From assembly GCA_903869595.1 (NCBI GenBank), contig CAIPZV010000043.1, positions 62,001-126,000 on the forward strand: a DNA stretch of 64,000 bases, written 5' to 3'. The stretch is from an uncultured beta proteobacterium. Its GTDB lineage: Bacteria > Pseudomonadota > Gammaproteobacteria > Burkholderiales > Burkholderiaceae_C. Position 1 is the stretch's first letter. Every line of letters begins with the position of its first letter. A model generated the notes under the pieces. That model had not been told where the DNA came from. It made no database searches and saw nothing but the letters and a program-made list of their open reading frames with translations. Below are positions 12,868 to 22,024 of this stretch, piece after piece. Position numbers and translations under genes: made by a program.

Positions 12868-13392
12868 ATGTTGACGGAAGACGGCAAACATTTGTACGTG
12901 AGCTATGACGAGTACCACAACCTGATCGAAAAGCTCGCGATCAAGGTGTTCCAGTCAGGCTGGGAGTTCGACACGATTTTGTGTCTGGCACGCGGCGGCA
13001 TGCGTCCGGGCGATATTTTGTCCAGGGTGTTTGATAAGCCCTTGGCCATCATGTCCACCAGTTCTTACCGATCCGACGCAGGTACGCTCCAAGGCCATTT
13101 AGACATCGCCCGTTTCATCACCACACCCAAGGGTGAGATCGCCGGTAAGGTCTTGCTGGTCGACGATTTGGCCGACTCGGGCCATACGCTCAATGCAGTG
13201 ATCCACCAATTAAAGAACAATTACGCACCTATTACCGAGTTGCGCAGTGCGGTGATCTGGACCAAAGCCTTGTCTACTTTCACACCAGATTATTCGGTGG
13301 AATTTTTGCCGACCAACCCCTGGATTCATCAGCCTTTTGAGAGCTATGACGCGATGCGCCCAGCGCAGCTCATCCAAAAGTGGAGCGTTTAG
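12868..13392 (+). CDS. Phosphoribosyltransferase domain protein
   Basis: A 174 aa type I phosphoribosyltransferase fold protein. The PRPP-binding loop is VLLVDDLADSG, preceded by a family-like LCLARGGMRPGDIL. It resembles guanine/xanthine phosphoribosyltransferases and is regularly found after purA in this bacterial group, which suggests purine salvage. The exact base specificity cannot be read here. The start ATG 12868 is supported by AAGGAG at 12856-12861, six bases upstream. Confidence 0.85.
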   Translation: MLTEDGKHLYVSYDEYHNLIEKLAIKVFQSGWEFDTILCLARGGMRPGDILSRVFDKPLAIMSTSSYRSDAGTLQGHLDIARFITTPKGEIAGKVLLVDDLADSGHTLNAVIHQLKNNYAPITELRSAVIWTKALSTFTPDYSVEFLPTNPWIHQPFESYDAMRPAQLIQKWSV

Positions 13393-13405
13393 GCGGGTCA
13401 CGCGG

Positions 13406-14614
13406 ATGAAGCCCATAAGCACTACGCTGATCCACCACCCCTACGAAGCACCTGGCGGTTTTGAGTCCCCCGCTGTGGGTGTTTTCAAAGCATCCACGGT
13501 GTTTTTCCCTTCGGTGGCTGCTATGCGCAGCCGCCAGTGGAAAGACAAAACGGCTTACACCTATGGCTTGCATGGCACGCCCACCACTTACACGCTGGAA
13601 GAACGGCTGTGCAGCCTAGAGGGCGGACTGCAATGTGTGCTCACGCCCAGCGGCCTTTCGGCAATTGCCTTGGTAGCCTTGGCTTTGTTGAAATCGGGTG
13701 ACGAGGTTTTACTGCCTGACAATTGCTACGAGCCCAACAAAACTTTGGTCGAGGGCGAGTTGGTGGGATGGGGCGTAAGTCACCGTTTTTATAACCCCAT
13801 GGACCCGCAGGACTTGCAGTCCAAGCTCTCTAGCGCCACGCGCCTGGTCTGGCTAGAAGCGCCAGGCTCAGTCACCCTGGAGTTTCCGGACCTTGCGCAA
13901 TTGACCCGCATTTGCAAGCAGCATGGGGCACTGGTGGCCTTTGACAATACCTGGGGCGCCGGGATCGCATTCGCGCCCTTTGACCTGACGCCGGGCACGC
14001 CTTGCGCCGTGGATATTTCGATTCAGGCGCTTACCAAATACCCCAGCGGTGGCGGTGATGTGTTGATGGGCAGTGTGATCACGCGCGATGCGGATTTGCA
14101 TATGCGCATCAAACTTTGCCATATGCGCATGGGTTTGAACGTGGGCCCCAACGATGTGGAGTTGGTCTTGCGCGGCTTGCCGTCCATCGCGATGCGCTAC
14201 CAGGCCCAAGACCAGAGCACGCGGGCTTTGGCCGCCTGGTGCCAGACGCAAGCGGCTTTTGTGCAGGTGTTACATCCGGCGCTTGAGGGCTCTCCTGGCC
14301 ATGACCATTGGCAGCGCTTGTGTGCGCCACAAGGCGCTGGTGCGGCGGCCTGCCTGTTCAGCGTGGTGATCGATCCCGCCTATACGCAAGACCAGGTGGA
14401 TGCTTTTTGCGATAGCTTGCAGTTGTTCCGACTGGGTTACAGCTGGGCCGGGCCGGTCAGTCTGGTCGTGCCCTACAACTTGGCGCGTATGCGGGGCGGC
14501 TGGCCTGCGGGTATCGCCCCTGGCACGCTGGTGCGCTTTGCCGTGGGCTTTGAGGCGACAGAGGATTTACAGGCCGATATTGCACAAGCTTTGCGCGCCT
14601 TAACGCCCCCATAG
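13406..14614 (+). CDS. metC: Cystathionine beta-lyase-like PLP enzyme
   Basis: This belongs to the Cys/Met metabolism PLP family. The PLP lysine is Lys211 in QALTKYPSGGGD, and the substrate-side motifs AYTYGLHGTPTTYTLEE and TPSGLSAIAL are standard. Best match by eye is to the MetC branch, which cleaves cystathionine to homocysteine, pyruvate and ammonia; other family activities cannot be excluded. It begins 13 bases after the phosphoribosyltransferase gene with GCGG before the ATG. Its last 15 bases overlap, tail to tail, the end of the metallopeptidase gene on the other strand. Confidence 0.82.
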   Translation: MKPISTTLIHHPYEAPGGFESPAVGVFKASTVFFPSVAAMRSRQWKDKTAYTYGLHGTPTTYTLEERLCSLEGGLQCVLTPSGLSAIALVALALLKSGDEVLLPDNCYEPNKTLVEGELVGWGVSHRFYNPMDPQDLQSKLSSATRLVWLEAPGSVTLEFPDLAQLTRICKQHGALVAFDNTWGAGIAFAPFDLTPGTPCAVDISIQALTKYPSGGGDVLMGSVITRDADLHMRIKLCHMRMGLNVGPNDVELVLRGLPSIAMRYQAQDQSTRALAAWCQTQAAFVQVLHPALEGSPGHDHWQRLCAPQGAGAAACLFSVVIDPAYTQDQVDAFCDSLQLFRLGYSWAGPVSLVVPYNLARMRGGWPAGIAPGTLVRFAVGFEATEDLQADIAQALRALTPP

Positions 14615-15133
14615 GCCGCTGCCGCCTGCATCCAGGTAGGTCAGGTACACACGCAGCTCAAATTCCAGTTGGTGGTAGCGCGGCTCCATGTGTTCGCACA
14701 GCTGGTAAAAACTTTTGTCGTGGTCTTTCTCGCGCAAATGCGCCAGCTCGTGGACCACGATCATGCGCAAAAAGTCTTCGGGCGCCGCTTTGAAAATACT
14801 CGCAATGCGCAGCTCGTGTTTTGACTTGAGCTTGGCACCTTGTACCCGTGAAATGCGCGTATGCGTTCCCAGCGCATGGGCAATTACCTGCAATTTACTG
14901 TCGTAGGCCACTTTGCTTAAGGAGGCAGCGCTGCGCATGTGGCTTTGGCGGATGTCCTGGACGTAGGCGTACAAAGCCCCGTCGGTACGCACCACGTGTG
15001 CTTGCGGATATTTACGCAACAACCAATCGCCCACGGTCCCGCGCGTGAGCATGCTGAGTACTTGGGAAACCGTGTCCTGTGGGTAGGCGCGCAAATAGGG
15101 CGCTGGCACTGGCAGTGGCGCAGCGGCGTTCAT
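14600..15133 (-). CDS. YgjP-like zinc metallopeptidase (DUF45)
   Basis: The 177 aa protein carries a zincin-type motif in VVHELAHLREKDHDKSF, with two zinc histidines and the catalytic Glu in HELAH, a third histidine a short way on, and the family tail HMEPRYHQLE. This is the M48/WLM-like DUF45 (YgjP) family, named metal-dependent hydrolases of unknown substrate. It lies directly after lysS on the same strand (22-base gap) and converges with the metC-like gene. Confidence 0.85.
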   Translation of the reverse strand: MNAAAPLPVPAPYLRAYPQDTVSQVLSMLTRGTVGDWLLRKYPQAHVVRTDGALYAYVQDIRQSHMRSAASLSKVAYDSKLQVIAHALGTHTRISRVQGAKLKSKHELRIASIFKAAPEDFLRMIVVHELAHLREKDHDKSFYQLCEHMEPRYHQLEFELRVYLTYLDAGGSGLWGR

Positions 15134-15155
15134 GTTGACACCGGCCTCAGCCAGC

Positions 15156-16703
15156 TCAGTTTTCCCGGCGCAGGGCAGGGAACAGAATCACATCCCGGAT
15201 GCTGGGGCTGTCGGTCAGGAGCATCATCAGCCGGTCAATGCCGATGCCGCAACCGCCAGTGGGGGGCATCCCATATTCCAGCGCCCGCACAAAATCGTGG
15301 TCATAAAACATGGCCTCGTCGTCGCCACTGTCTTTGGCGCTGACTTGCGCCTGAAAACGCGCCGCCTGGTCTTGCGCATCATTGAGTTCGCTAAACCCGT
15401 TGCCAAATTCCCGCCCGGTGATGTACAGCTCAAAGCGTTCGGTCACTTCCGGGTGGGTATCGCTGGCACGGGCCAGCGGTGAAATTTCGACTGGGTGCTC
15501 GCAAATAAACGTGGGTTGCCACAGCTTGTCTTCGACATGCTCTTCGAAATACATCACTTGCAAGCCCGCCAGGCTGCGCTTGGACAACTTATTTTTCGCG
15601 TCACTGAGGCCGGCCTTGCGCAAGGCGGTGCGTAGCCAATCGGCATCGTTCACATTCGCGCCGGCGTCGGTGTATTTGTCGATGGCTTCCAATATCGTTA
15701 AGCGCTCGAAAGGCGCTGCCAGGCCTACCGGTTTGCCGCCATAAATCAAGTCCAAGGTACCCACCGCTTTGAGTGCCGCGTCACGTACCAAAGACTCTGT
15801 GAACGCCATCAGGTCGCGGTAATTCCAATAGGCCGCGTAAAACTCCATCATGGTGAATTCGGGGTTGTGGCGCACCGAGATGCCTTCGTTACGGAAATTG
15901 CGGTTGATTTCAAACACCCGGTCAAAGCCGCCGACGATCAAGCGTTTGAGGTAAAGCTCAGGCGCGATGCGCAAAAACATTTGCTGGTCCAGCGCGTTGT
16001 GGTGGGTAGTAAATGGTTTGGCGTTGGCGCCCCCGGGGATAGGGTGGAGCATCGGCGTTTCGACTTCGAGAAAGCCGTGTTCCACCATAAAGGCGCGGAT
16101 GCTGCTCACCGCCGTGCTACGCGCGACAAAGCGCTTGCGGGCCGCCTCGTCGGTCATCAGGTCAATATAGCGCTGGCGGTATTTCACTTCCTGGTCGTGT
16201 ATGCCGTGGAACTTGTCCGGCATGGGGCGCAGGCTTTTGGTTAAGAGCCGCACTTCGCTGGCGTGGACTGACAGTTCTCCGGTCTTGGTTTTGAACAAGC
16301 GCCCGGTGGCGGCCACGATATCGCCCAAATCCCAGTGTTTAAAGTCTTCGTAGCGTTCGGCACCTACTTCTTCGCCTTTAACATAAATCTGAATGCGCCC
16401 ATTGCTCGGCCCAAAAGACGCATCCTGCAAAGTGCAAAAGCTGGCCTTGCCCATAACGCGTTTGAGCATCATGCGGCCCGCGACTTTGACTTCTACATGC
16501 AGGCTTTGCAGTTCTTCGGCGCTTTTATCGTCGTAGAGCGCAAACAGATTAGCAGCCACATGGTCTGGCGCAAAGTCGTTCGGGAAGGCGGGGCCTAGGC
16601 CTTGCGCCTGGCGTTCGCGCAGAGTTTTCAGCTTTTCGCGCCGCTCCAAAATGAGTTGGTTTTCGTCTAGATGTGCTGTGGGCGGCGTAGTGGCTTCGGA
16701 CAT
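15156..16703 (-). CDS. lysS: Lysine--tRNA ligase (class II)
   Basis: Class II LysRS. The N-terminal OB-fold anticodon domain (about residues 70-180) is followed by the catalytic domain. Motif 2 is in [13 protein letters not shown], preceded by the lysine-specific [18 protein letters not shown], and motif 3 is [15 protein letters not shown]. At 515 aa the length is typical. The gene is divergent from yggT; the 136 or more bases between them hold no clear motif. Confidence 0.97.
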   Translation of the reverse strand: MSEATTPPTAHLDENQLILERREKLKTLRERQAQGLGPAFPNDFAPDHVAANLFALYDDKSAEELQSLHVEVKVAGRMMLKRVMGKASFCTLQDASFGPSNGRIQIYVKGEEVGAERYEDFKHWDLGDIVAATGRLFKTKTGELSVHASEVRLLTKSLRPMPDKFHGIHDQEVKYRQRYIDLMTDEAARKRFVARSTAVSSIRAFMVEHGFLEVETPMLHPIPGGANAKPFTTHHNALDQQMFLRIAPELYLKRLIVGGFDRVFEINRNFRNEGISVRHNPEFTMMEFYAAYWNYRDLMAFTESLVRDAALKAVGTLDLIYGGKPVGLAAPFERLTILEAIDKYTDAGANVNDADWLRTALRKAGLSDAKNKLSKRSLAGLQVMYFEEHVEDKLWQPTFICEHPVEISPLARASDTHPEVTERFELYITGREFGNGFSELNDAQDQAARFQAQVSAKDSGDDEAMFYDHDFVRALEYGMPPTGGCGIGIDRLMMLLTDSPSIRDVILFPALRREN

Positions 16704-16851
16704 GGATGTGCGCTAAAGAGAGAAAAAATGCGGGCCGTTTCGTGCTGTAGTTCGGCTGCGGGGCGAAGTGCGGATTCTAAGAGCCTACCGCTGGCGCTTA
16801 TCATCCCGCCTATTTCCAGAAAACGGCTCGCTGCGCGCGATGCTTTTTGAC

Positions 16852-17421
16852 ATGCCCTACCAAATTATCTCGATGGTGTTGGACCTTGTCGTCGGAGTCA
16901 TCGGCGGGGCCTGTTTGCTGCGCCTGTATATGCAACAGCAGCGCATTCCCATGTCGGCGCGGGCCGGCAACCCGCTAGGGCCTTTTTTATTTGCGGTGAG
17001 CGATTGGATCGTGTTGCCGCTACGCCGCTTTTTGCCCGGCTTGGCGCTGCTGGACTTGGCTAGTTTGCTTGCGGCCTATTTCTTGGAATTAGCGCAATAT
17101 TCACTGCTTTGGCTAATTCAGGGCATGCCCTACGGATTTGGCGCAGTGGCTGGGCTGGCGGGGGTGGGAATACTTCGCTTGGCAGTGTCGGGCACCACGG
17201 CCATCGTGTTTATCTACGCGCTGTTGTCTTGGGTGCAATCCGCATCGCCGGTGTCTGATTTGCTGGACCGCCTGGTAGCGCCCCTTTTGGCGCCGATCCG
17301 CCGTTATCTACCTTTGGTGGGTGGGGTGGATCTATCGCCCCTGGCTTTGCTGCTGGCGCTGCAAATAGCAGGCCTACTGATCCATCCGCTTGATGGCGCA
17401 ATTTTGATGCTGCTTGCCTGA
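16852..17421 (+). CDS. yggT: YggT family membrane protein
   Basis: A 189 aa integral membrane protein with two copies of the YggT unit: GGACLLRLYMQQQRIPM and FLFAVSDWIVLPLRRFLPG in the first half, IYALLSWVQSASPVSDLL and VAPLLAPIRRYLPLVGGVD in the second. YggT proteins are linked to osmotic tolerance and membrane protein function in some bacteria, but the molecular role is not clear. I use ATG 16852 (MPYQIISMVLD) because family members start in this way; ATG 16840 is also possible. It converges with accD. Confidence 0.85.
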   Translation: MPYQIISMVLDLVVGVIGGACLLRLYMQQQRIPMSARAGNPLGPFLFAVSDWIVLPLRRFLPGLALLDLASLLAAYFLELAQYSLLWLIQGMPYGFGAVAGLAGVGILRLAVSGTTAIVFIYALLSWVQSASPVSDLLDRLVAPLLAPIRRYLPLVGGVDLSPLALLLALQIAGLLIHPLDGAILMLLA

Positions 17422-17445
17422 AGCCGCAGCCCTGTCAGTCCCCCT

Positions 17446-18318
17446 TTAAATTACCGCGTCGGTGGGATGACGCTGCAACATAGCCAGCGCTTCGGCCACG
17501 GTTTTGCGCATTTCGCGCCGGTCGCAAATCAGGTCGATCGCGCCTTTGGTTTGTAAAAACTCGGAGCGCTGGAAGCCTTCGGGCAGCGTCACCCGTACCG
17601 TGGACTCGATCACGCGCGGCCCGGCAAAGCCGATCAAGGCCTTGGGCTCGGCAATCACGATGTCACCCAGGAAGGCGAAACCGGCGCTCACGCCACCCAT
17701 GGTCGGGTCGGTGAGCACGCTGATGTAAGGCAATCCTTTTTTGGCCAGGCGCGTGAGCGAGGCATTGGTTTTGGCCATTTGCATCAGGCTGAGTAAGCCC
17801 TCTTGCATGCGGGCACCGCCGGTCGCGGTAAAGCACAAAAAGGCGGATTTTTGCTCCATGGCCGCCTCCACGCCGCGTACAAAGCGCTCGCCCACGACCG
17901 AGCCCATGCTGCCGCCCATGAACTCAAATTCAAAGCAGGCGGCCACCACCCCAATCCCATGCACCGACCCGCCGATAACGACCAGCGCATCAGTCTCATT
18001 GGTATTTTCTAGGGCTTCTTTCAGGCGCTCTGGGTATTTGCGGCTGTCTTTGAATTTGAGTGCGTCCACCGGCAGCACTTCTTGTCCTATTTCAAATCGG
18101 CCTTCGTTGTCCAAAAACGCATCCAGCCGCGCTCGTGCGCCGATGCGGTGGTGGTGACTGCACGTAGGACAGACATTAACGTTTTGCTCCAAGTCCGACT
18201 TGTACAGCACGGTTTCACAGCCCGGGCATTTGACCCATAGGCCTTCGGGCACCGTGCGGCGGTCCGCTGGGTCGGTTTGCTCAATCTTGGCAGGTAGCAG
18301 TTTTTCGAGCCAACTCAT
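17446..18318 (-). CDS. accD: Acetyl-CoA carboxylase carboxyltransferase subunit beta
   Basis: AccD with AccA forms the carboxyltransferase that transfers CO2 from biotin to acetyl-CoA, the first step of fatty acid synthesis. The N-terminal zinc ribbon is intact, with Cys31, Cys34, Cys50 and Cys53. The crotonase-like core follows with [14 protein letters not shown] and [15 protein letters not shown]. The 290 aa length is standard. It is last in the trpF-trpB-trpA-accD run, 51 bases after trpA. In many relatives folC follows; here yggT converges instead. Confidence 0.97.
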   Translation of the reverse strand: MSWLEKLLPAKIEQTDPADRRTVPEGLWVKCPGCETVLYKSDLEQNVNVCPTCSHHHRIGARARLDAFLDNEGRFEIGQEVLPVDALKFKDSRKYPERLKEALENTNETDALVVIGGSVHGIGVVAACFEFEFMGGSMGSVVGERFVRGVEAAMEQKSAFLCFTATGGARMQEGLLSLMQMAKTNASLTRLAKKGLPYISVLTDPTMGGVSAGFAFLGDIVIAEPKALIGFAGPRVIESTVRVTLPEGFQRSEFLQTKGAIDLICDRREMRKTVAEALAMLQRHPTDAVI

Positions 18319-18335
18319 AGTCTTACTCCGTGTTT

Positions 18336-18354
18336 CGCATGCCTAAGGCATGCG
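18336..18354 (-). other. Intercistronic hairpin between trpA and accD
   Basis: CGCATGCC and GGCATGCG form a perfect 8-bp stem around a 3-base loop, in the 51-base gap between trpA and accD. There is no T-run on the coding strand, so it is more likely an mRNA processing or stability element than a terminator. Confidence 0.6.
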
Positions 18355-18369
18355 GGTTCTAAGCTGGTG

Positions 18370-19191
18370 TCAGGCATCCATGGCGCTGCGCACTTCGGCC
18401 AAGAAGGCTTGCGCGGTAGGCGCCACCGCATTGCGGGCTGCATTCTCAATCAATTGGATCATTTTGCTGCCGATCACTACCGCGTCAGCCACTTTGGCAA
18501 TGGTGGCGGCGGTCGCGCCGTCGCGAATTCCAAAGCCTACGCCGACAGGAATCTGGATGTGGCGGCGTATGCGCGGCAGCATAGCGCCCACGGCATCGGT
18601 GTCCAGCGTGCCCGCGCCGGTTACGCCTTTGAGGGATACGTAATACACATAACCGCTGGCAACCGCCGCGACTTGCGCCATGCGCTCATCGGTGCTGGTT
18701 GGGGCCAGTAAAAATATCAGGTCCATATCGCGGGCGCGCAATTGGGTGGCAAATTCAACGCATTCCTCCGGCGGGTAGTCCACTACCAGCACCCCGTCCA
18801 CCCCGGCTAGCGCGGCATCGTGGACAAAGGGGCTGTCCACGCCAGGGGCGGCGTGGCGCTGGTCGTAGCGCTCTATGGGATTGGCATAGCCCATCAGCAC
18901 GACTGGCGTGTTGTGGTTGGTCTGCCTAAATTGGCGCACCATCTCCAGCACCTGCACCATACCGATGCCCATGGCCAAGGCTTTGTCGCCCGAGCGTTGG
19001 ATCACCGGGCCGTCGGCGCTGGGGTCAGAGAAGGGGACGCCTAGTTCGATGACGTCGGCCCCGGCGGCCACCATGGCATGCATCAACTCTGGCGTGACAT
19101 CCGCATAGGGAAAGCCCGCGGTGACAAAGGGAATCAAGGCTTTGCGGCCCTGGGCGGCCAAAGCGGCAAACGTGCCTTGGATGCGGCTCAT
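18370..19191 (-). CDS. trpA: Tryptophan synthase alpha chain
   Basis: TrpA splits indole-3-glycerol phosphate to indole and glyceraldehyde 3-phosphate. Catalytic residues Glu49 ([11 protein letters not shown]) and Asp60 (SADGPV) occur at the same numbers as in the Salmonella enzyme. The phosphate-binding region [12 protein letters not shown] is present. The ATG overlaps the trpB stop by 4 bases (ATGA), consistent with coupled translation and the alpha2beta2 complex. Length 273 aa is typical. Confidence 0.97.
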   Translation of the reverse strand: MSRIQGTFAALAAQGRKALIPFVTAGFPYADVTPELMHAMVAAGADVIELGVPFSDPSADGPVIQRSGDKALAMGIGMVQVLEMVRQFRQTNHNTPVVLMGYANPIERYDQRHAAPGVDSPFVHDAALAGVDGVLVVDYPPEECVEFATQLRARDMDLIFLLAPTSTDERMAQVAAVASGYVYYVSLKGVTGAGTLDTDAVGAMLPRIRRHIQIPVGVGFGIRDGATAATIAKVADAVVIGSKMIQLIENAARNAVAPTAQAFLAEVRSAMDA

Positions 19192-20495
19192 GCTTTTACT
19201 CCTAGGCCGTGCAGCATGACAGGATGCTCGATAGCCCCTTTAACGCTTTGCCCTTGGCAGCTCGGGCGGCAAAAGAAGTCTCCATGGCTCAGGTCCGCCA
19301 CGGTACCGATGTCTTTATCACCCCGGCCCGAAAGATTGACCAGTATCGACTGGTCAGGCCGCATGGTCTTAGCCAAATCCATGGCGTAGGCTACCGCGTG
19401 GCTCGACTCTAGTGCCGGAATGATGCCTTCGGTGCGGCACAAATAGTGGAATGCCTCAAGCGCCCGTTTGTCGGTGATGCCCACGTATTGTGCGCGACCA
19501 ATGTCGCTTAGAAATGCGTGTTCCGGGCCGACGCCGGGGTAGTCCAGGCCGGCGCTGATGCTATGCGTTTCGGTGACTTGGCCGTTATCGTCCTGCAACA
19601 CATAAGTTCGGTTGCCGTGTAACACGCCCGCGCTGCCGCGCTGAATAGATGCCGAATGCTTGCCGCTGTCCAGCCCTTCGCCCGCCGCTTCCACGCCAAT
19701 CAGCTGCGTGTTTTCAAAAGGGATGTAGGGGTAAAAAATACCCATGGCGTTGCTGCCACCGCCTACGCAGGCGATGACTGCGTCGGGTTGGGTGTTGGCC
19801 GCATGTTGCGCAGCTAGCATGTCCGGCATTTGGGCAATGCATTCGGTGCCGATGATGCTTTGGAAATCGCGCACCATCATGGGGTAGGGGTGCGGACCGG
19901 CCACGGTGCCGATGATGTAGAAGGTGTTATCCACATTTGCCACCCAGTCGCGCATGGCTTCGTTGAGCGCGTCCTTCAGGGTGCGGCTGCCGGACTCGAC
20001 CGGCACCACGGTGGCACCCAGCAGTTTCATGCGGTAGACGTTGGGGCTTTGGCGCTTCACATCTTCACTGCCCATATAGACCACGCACTCCAAGCCGTAG
20101 CGGGCGCAAATGGTGGCGGTGGCCACACCGTGCTGACCGGCGCCCGTCTCCGCGATGATGCGCGGCTTGCCCATGCGCTTGGCTAGCATGGCCTGGCCTA
20201 TGGTGTTGTTGATTTTGTGGGCGCCGGTGTGGTTCAGGTCTTCGCGCTTGAGGTAAATCTGCGCGCCGCCCATTTCCCGGCTCATGCGCGCGGCGTGGTA
20301 AATCGGTGAAGGGCGCCCCACAAAATGGGCTAATTCGGACTTGAACTCTGCCACAAATTGCGGGTCGTGCTGGTAGCGCGCGTAAGCGGCTTTGAGTTCG
20401 TTGATGGCGTGGGTTAGCGTTTCAGAGACAAAGCTGCCGCCGTATTTGCCGAAATGGCCGCGGACATCGGGTTGTTGGTAATCAAGCATGTTCAA
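19188..20495 (-). CDS. trpB: Tryptophan synthase beta chain
   Basis: TrpB condenses indole and serine to tryptophan with PLP. The PLP lysine is Lys94 in [10 protein letters not shown], and the phosphate-binding loop is [10 protein letters not shown]. At 435 aa it is slightly longer than E. coli TrpB (397 aa), the extra residues being at the C-terminus ([18 protein letters not shown] and after). The gene is coupled to trpF and trpA by 4-base ATGA overlaps on both sides. Confidence 0.97.
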   Translation of the reverse strand: MNMLDYQQPDVRGHFGKYGGSFVSETLTHAINELKAAYARYQHDPQFVAEFKSELAHFVGRPSPIYHAARMSREMGGAQIYLKREDLNHTGAHKINNTIGQAMLAKRMGKPRIIAETGAGQHGVATATICARYGLECVVYMGSEDVKRQSPNVYRMKLLGATVVPVESGSRTLKDALNEAMRDWVANVDNTFYIIGTVAGPHPYPMMVRDFQSIIGTECIAQMPDMLAAQHAANTQPDAVIACVGGGSNAMGIFYPYIPFENTQLIGVEAAGEGLDSGKHSASIQRGSAGVLHGNRTYVLQDDNGQVTETHSISAGLDYPGVGPEHAFLSDIGRAQYVGITDKRALEAFHYLCRTEGIIPALESSHAVAYAMDLAKTMRPDQSILVNLSGRGDKDIGTVADLSHGDFFCRPSCQGQSVKGAIEHPVMLHGLGVKA

Positions 20496-21211
20496 TGTAA
20501 TCCTGCAAGGCGTTGGTCGGCGGCGCGAACGGCGGCGACAAACTGATTCATTTTTTCGGAGTCTTTGACGCCCTTGAGGGTTCCGCCCCCAGGCGCATCG
20601 ACTTCGACTGCGGAACTGACGTCCACGGCCAGCGATTTACAGCGTGGCCGTAGCAGGGCGATGCCGTCGCCCACGTTTGCAGCAGTGAGTCCACCACTCA
20701 AGACGAGGTGAGCGTTGACGCTTGGAGGAAGCAGTGACCAATTGAATGCCTTACCGCCGCCGCCGAATCCTTCGACATGGGCGTCGAGCAAGATGGCTTG
20801 GGCTTGGGAATAATCGAGTGCATATTTTACGAGGTCAAAATCCGCCCCTGCCGAGCCGGTGGGAATACGGGCTGCGCGCAAAAAGGGGCGCTGCCCGGCT
20901 CCGGCCAGCGTAGCGCAGGTTTGGGGACTTTCGTCGCCATGTAATTGCAGCAGCGCCGTGGGCAGCAGGGCGCAGGCTGCGGCCACATCGCCGGGTTCGG
21001 GGTTGACAAACAGCAGCACCGGGGTAACGAAAGGCGGCAGCAGGTGGGCCAGTTCGGCGGCCCGCTCTGCGTTGACGGCACGCGGGCTTTTGGCGTAGAG
21101 CACAAAGCCGATGGCATCCACGCCTGCGGCTACTGCGGCTTGCACGTCTTGCTCGCGCGTCAGGCCGCAGACTTTGATGCGGGTACGTGGGGCGGTGGCT
21201 TGCGGGTTCAT
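20492..21211 (-). CDS. trpF: Phosphoribosylanthranilate isomerase
   Basis: TrpF isomerises PRA to CdRP in tryptophan synthesis, a small TIM barrel. The N-terminal [11 protein letters not shown] contains the catalytic Cys of the family, and the general acid lies in the [16 protein letters not shown] region. I use ATG 21211, which overlaps the truA stop as ATGA; a TTG three codons upstream is an unnecessary alternative. The product is 239 aa. trpF, trpB and trpA thus form one translationally coupled set, separate from trpE, trpD and trpC, which are not in the window. Confidence 0.95.
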   Translation of the reverse strand: MNPQATAPRTRIKVCGLTREQDVQAAVAAGVDAIGFVLYAKSPRAVNAERAAELAHLLPPFVTPVLLFVNPEPGDVAAACALLPTALLQLHGDESPQTCATLAGAGQRPFLRAARIPTGSAGADFDLVKYALDYSQAQAILLDAHVEGFGGGGKAFNWSLLPPSVNAHLVLSGGLTAANVGDGIALLRPRCKSLAVDVSSAVEVDAPGGGTLKGVKDSEKMNQFVAAVRAADQRLAGLH

Positions 21212-21990
21212 GGGAGCCAATCATACGCAGGCGTGTGCTCTGGCATGCCGAAGTGGGCCGCATACCGAGGACCTAGAAAATACAGTCCCGCCGGAGAAAA
21301 AGTGGGCGCAGCCTGTTTACGGTCGCGCGCCTGCAAGACTGTTTCCATCCATTCTGGCGCCTCCAGGCCCTGCCCAACCCGTACCAGTGAGCCCATGATG
21401 TTGCGGATCATGTGGTGCAAAAAGGCGCTAGCCTCGAAATCAAAGCGCCAATACGCGCCGCGCTGCACCATGTCGATGCGCAACAGGTTTTTCACTGGCG
21501 AGAGCGCCTGGCATTCCGAAGCGCGAAACGCGCTGAAATCGTGTTCACCCAGCAGGTAGTCTGCCGCCCGGCGCATGGCGGGGCCATCGAGCTGTCGAAA
21601 GCTCCAGCCTACGCGGCCCGCTTCCAGGGTGGGCCGTACTTCGGACTGGCGCAGCACATAGGCATAACGCCGGCTCTGCGCGCTGGCGCGGCAGTGAAAA
21701 TCAGGCGGCGCTGGCAGCGCCCATTCGACCGCGATATCGCTGGGTAACTTGCTATTGGTGCCGCGTACCCAGGCATGGTTGCTTCGGTCAACCGGGCTTT
21801 CAAAGTGCACCACTTGCATGAGGGCGTGGACGCCAGCGTCGGTACGTCCTGCGCATAATGTGGAAATCTGGGCGCCAGTGAATTCGGTCAGAGCGGCTTC
21901 TAGTCGATCTTGGACGGTAAGCCCGGACGATTGGCTTTGCCATCCTTGATAGGGCAGCCCGTTGTAGCTCAAGCCCAAAACCATGCGCAT
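21208..21990 (-). CDS. truA: tRNA pseudouridine(38-40) synthase TruA
   Basis: TruA makes pseudouridine in the anticodon stem-loop of several tRNAs. The catalytic aspartate is Asp51 in CAGRTDAGVHA. Other family blocks are LGLSYNGLPYQGWQ at the start and FLHHMIRNIMGSLVRVGQG near the C-terminus. Length 260 aa is normal. It lies between fimV and trpF, 34 bases after the fimV stop; fimV-truA-trpF is a common order in Burkholderiales. Confidence 0.96.
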   Translation of the reverse strand: MRMVLGLSYNGLPYQGWQSQSSGLTVQDRLEAALTEFTGAQISTLCAGRTDAGVHALMQVVHFESPVDRSNHAWVRGTNSKLPSDIAVEWALPAPPDFHCRASAQSRRYAYVLRQSEVRPTLEAGRVGWSFRQLDGPAMRRAADYLLGEHDFSAFRASECQALSPVKNLLRIDMVQRGAYWRFDFEASAFLHHMIRNIMGSLVRVGQGLEAPEWMETVLQARDRKQAAPTFSPAGLYFLGPRYAAHFGMPEHTPAYDWLP

Positions 21991-22024
21991 GCTTAGGCCT
22001 TGATGCGGCTCGTCGGCGCACGCC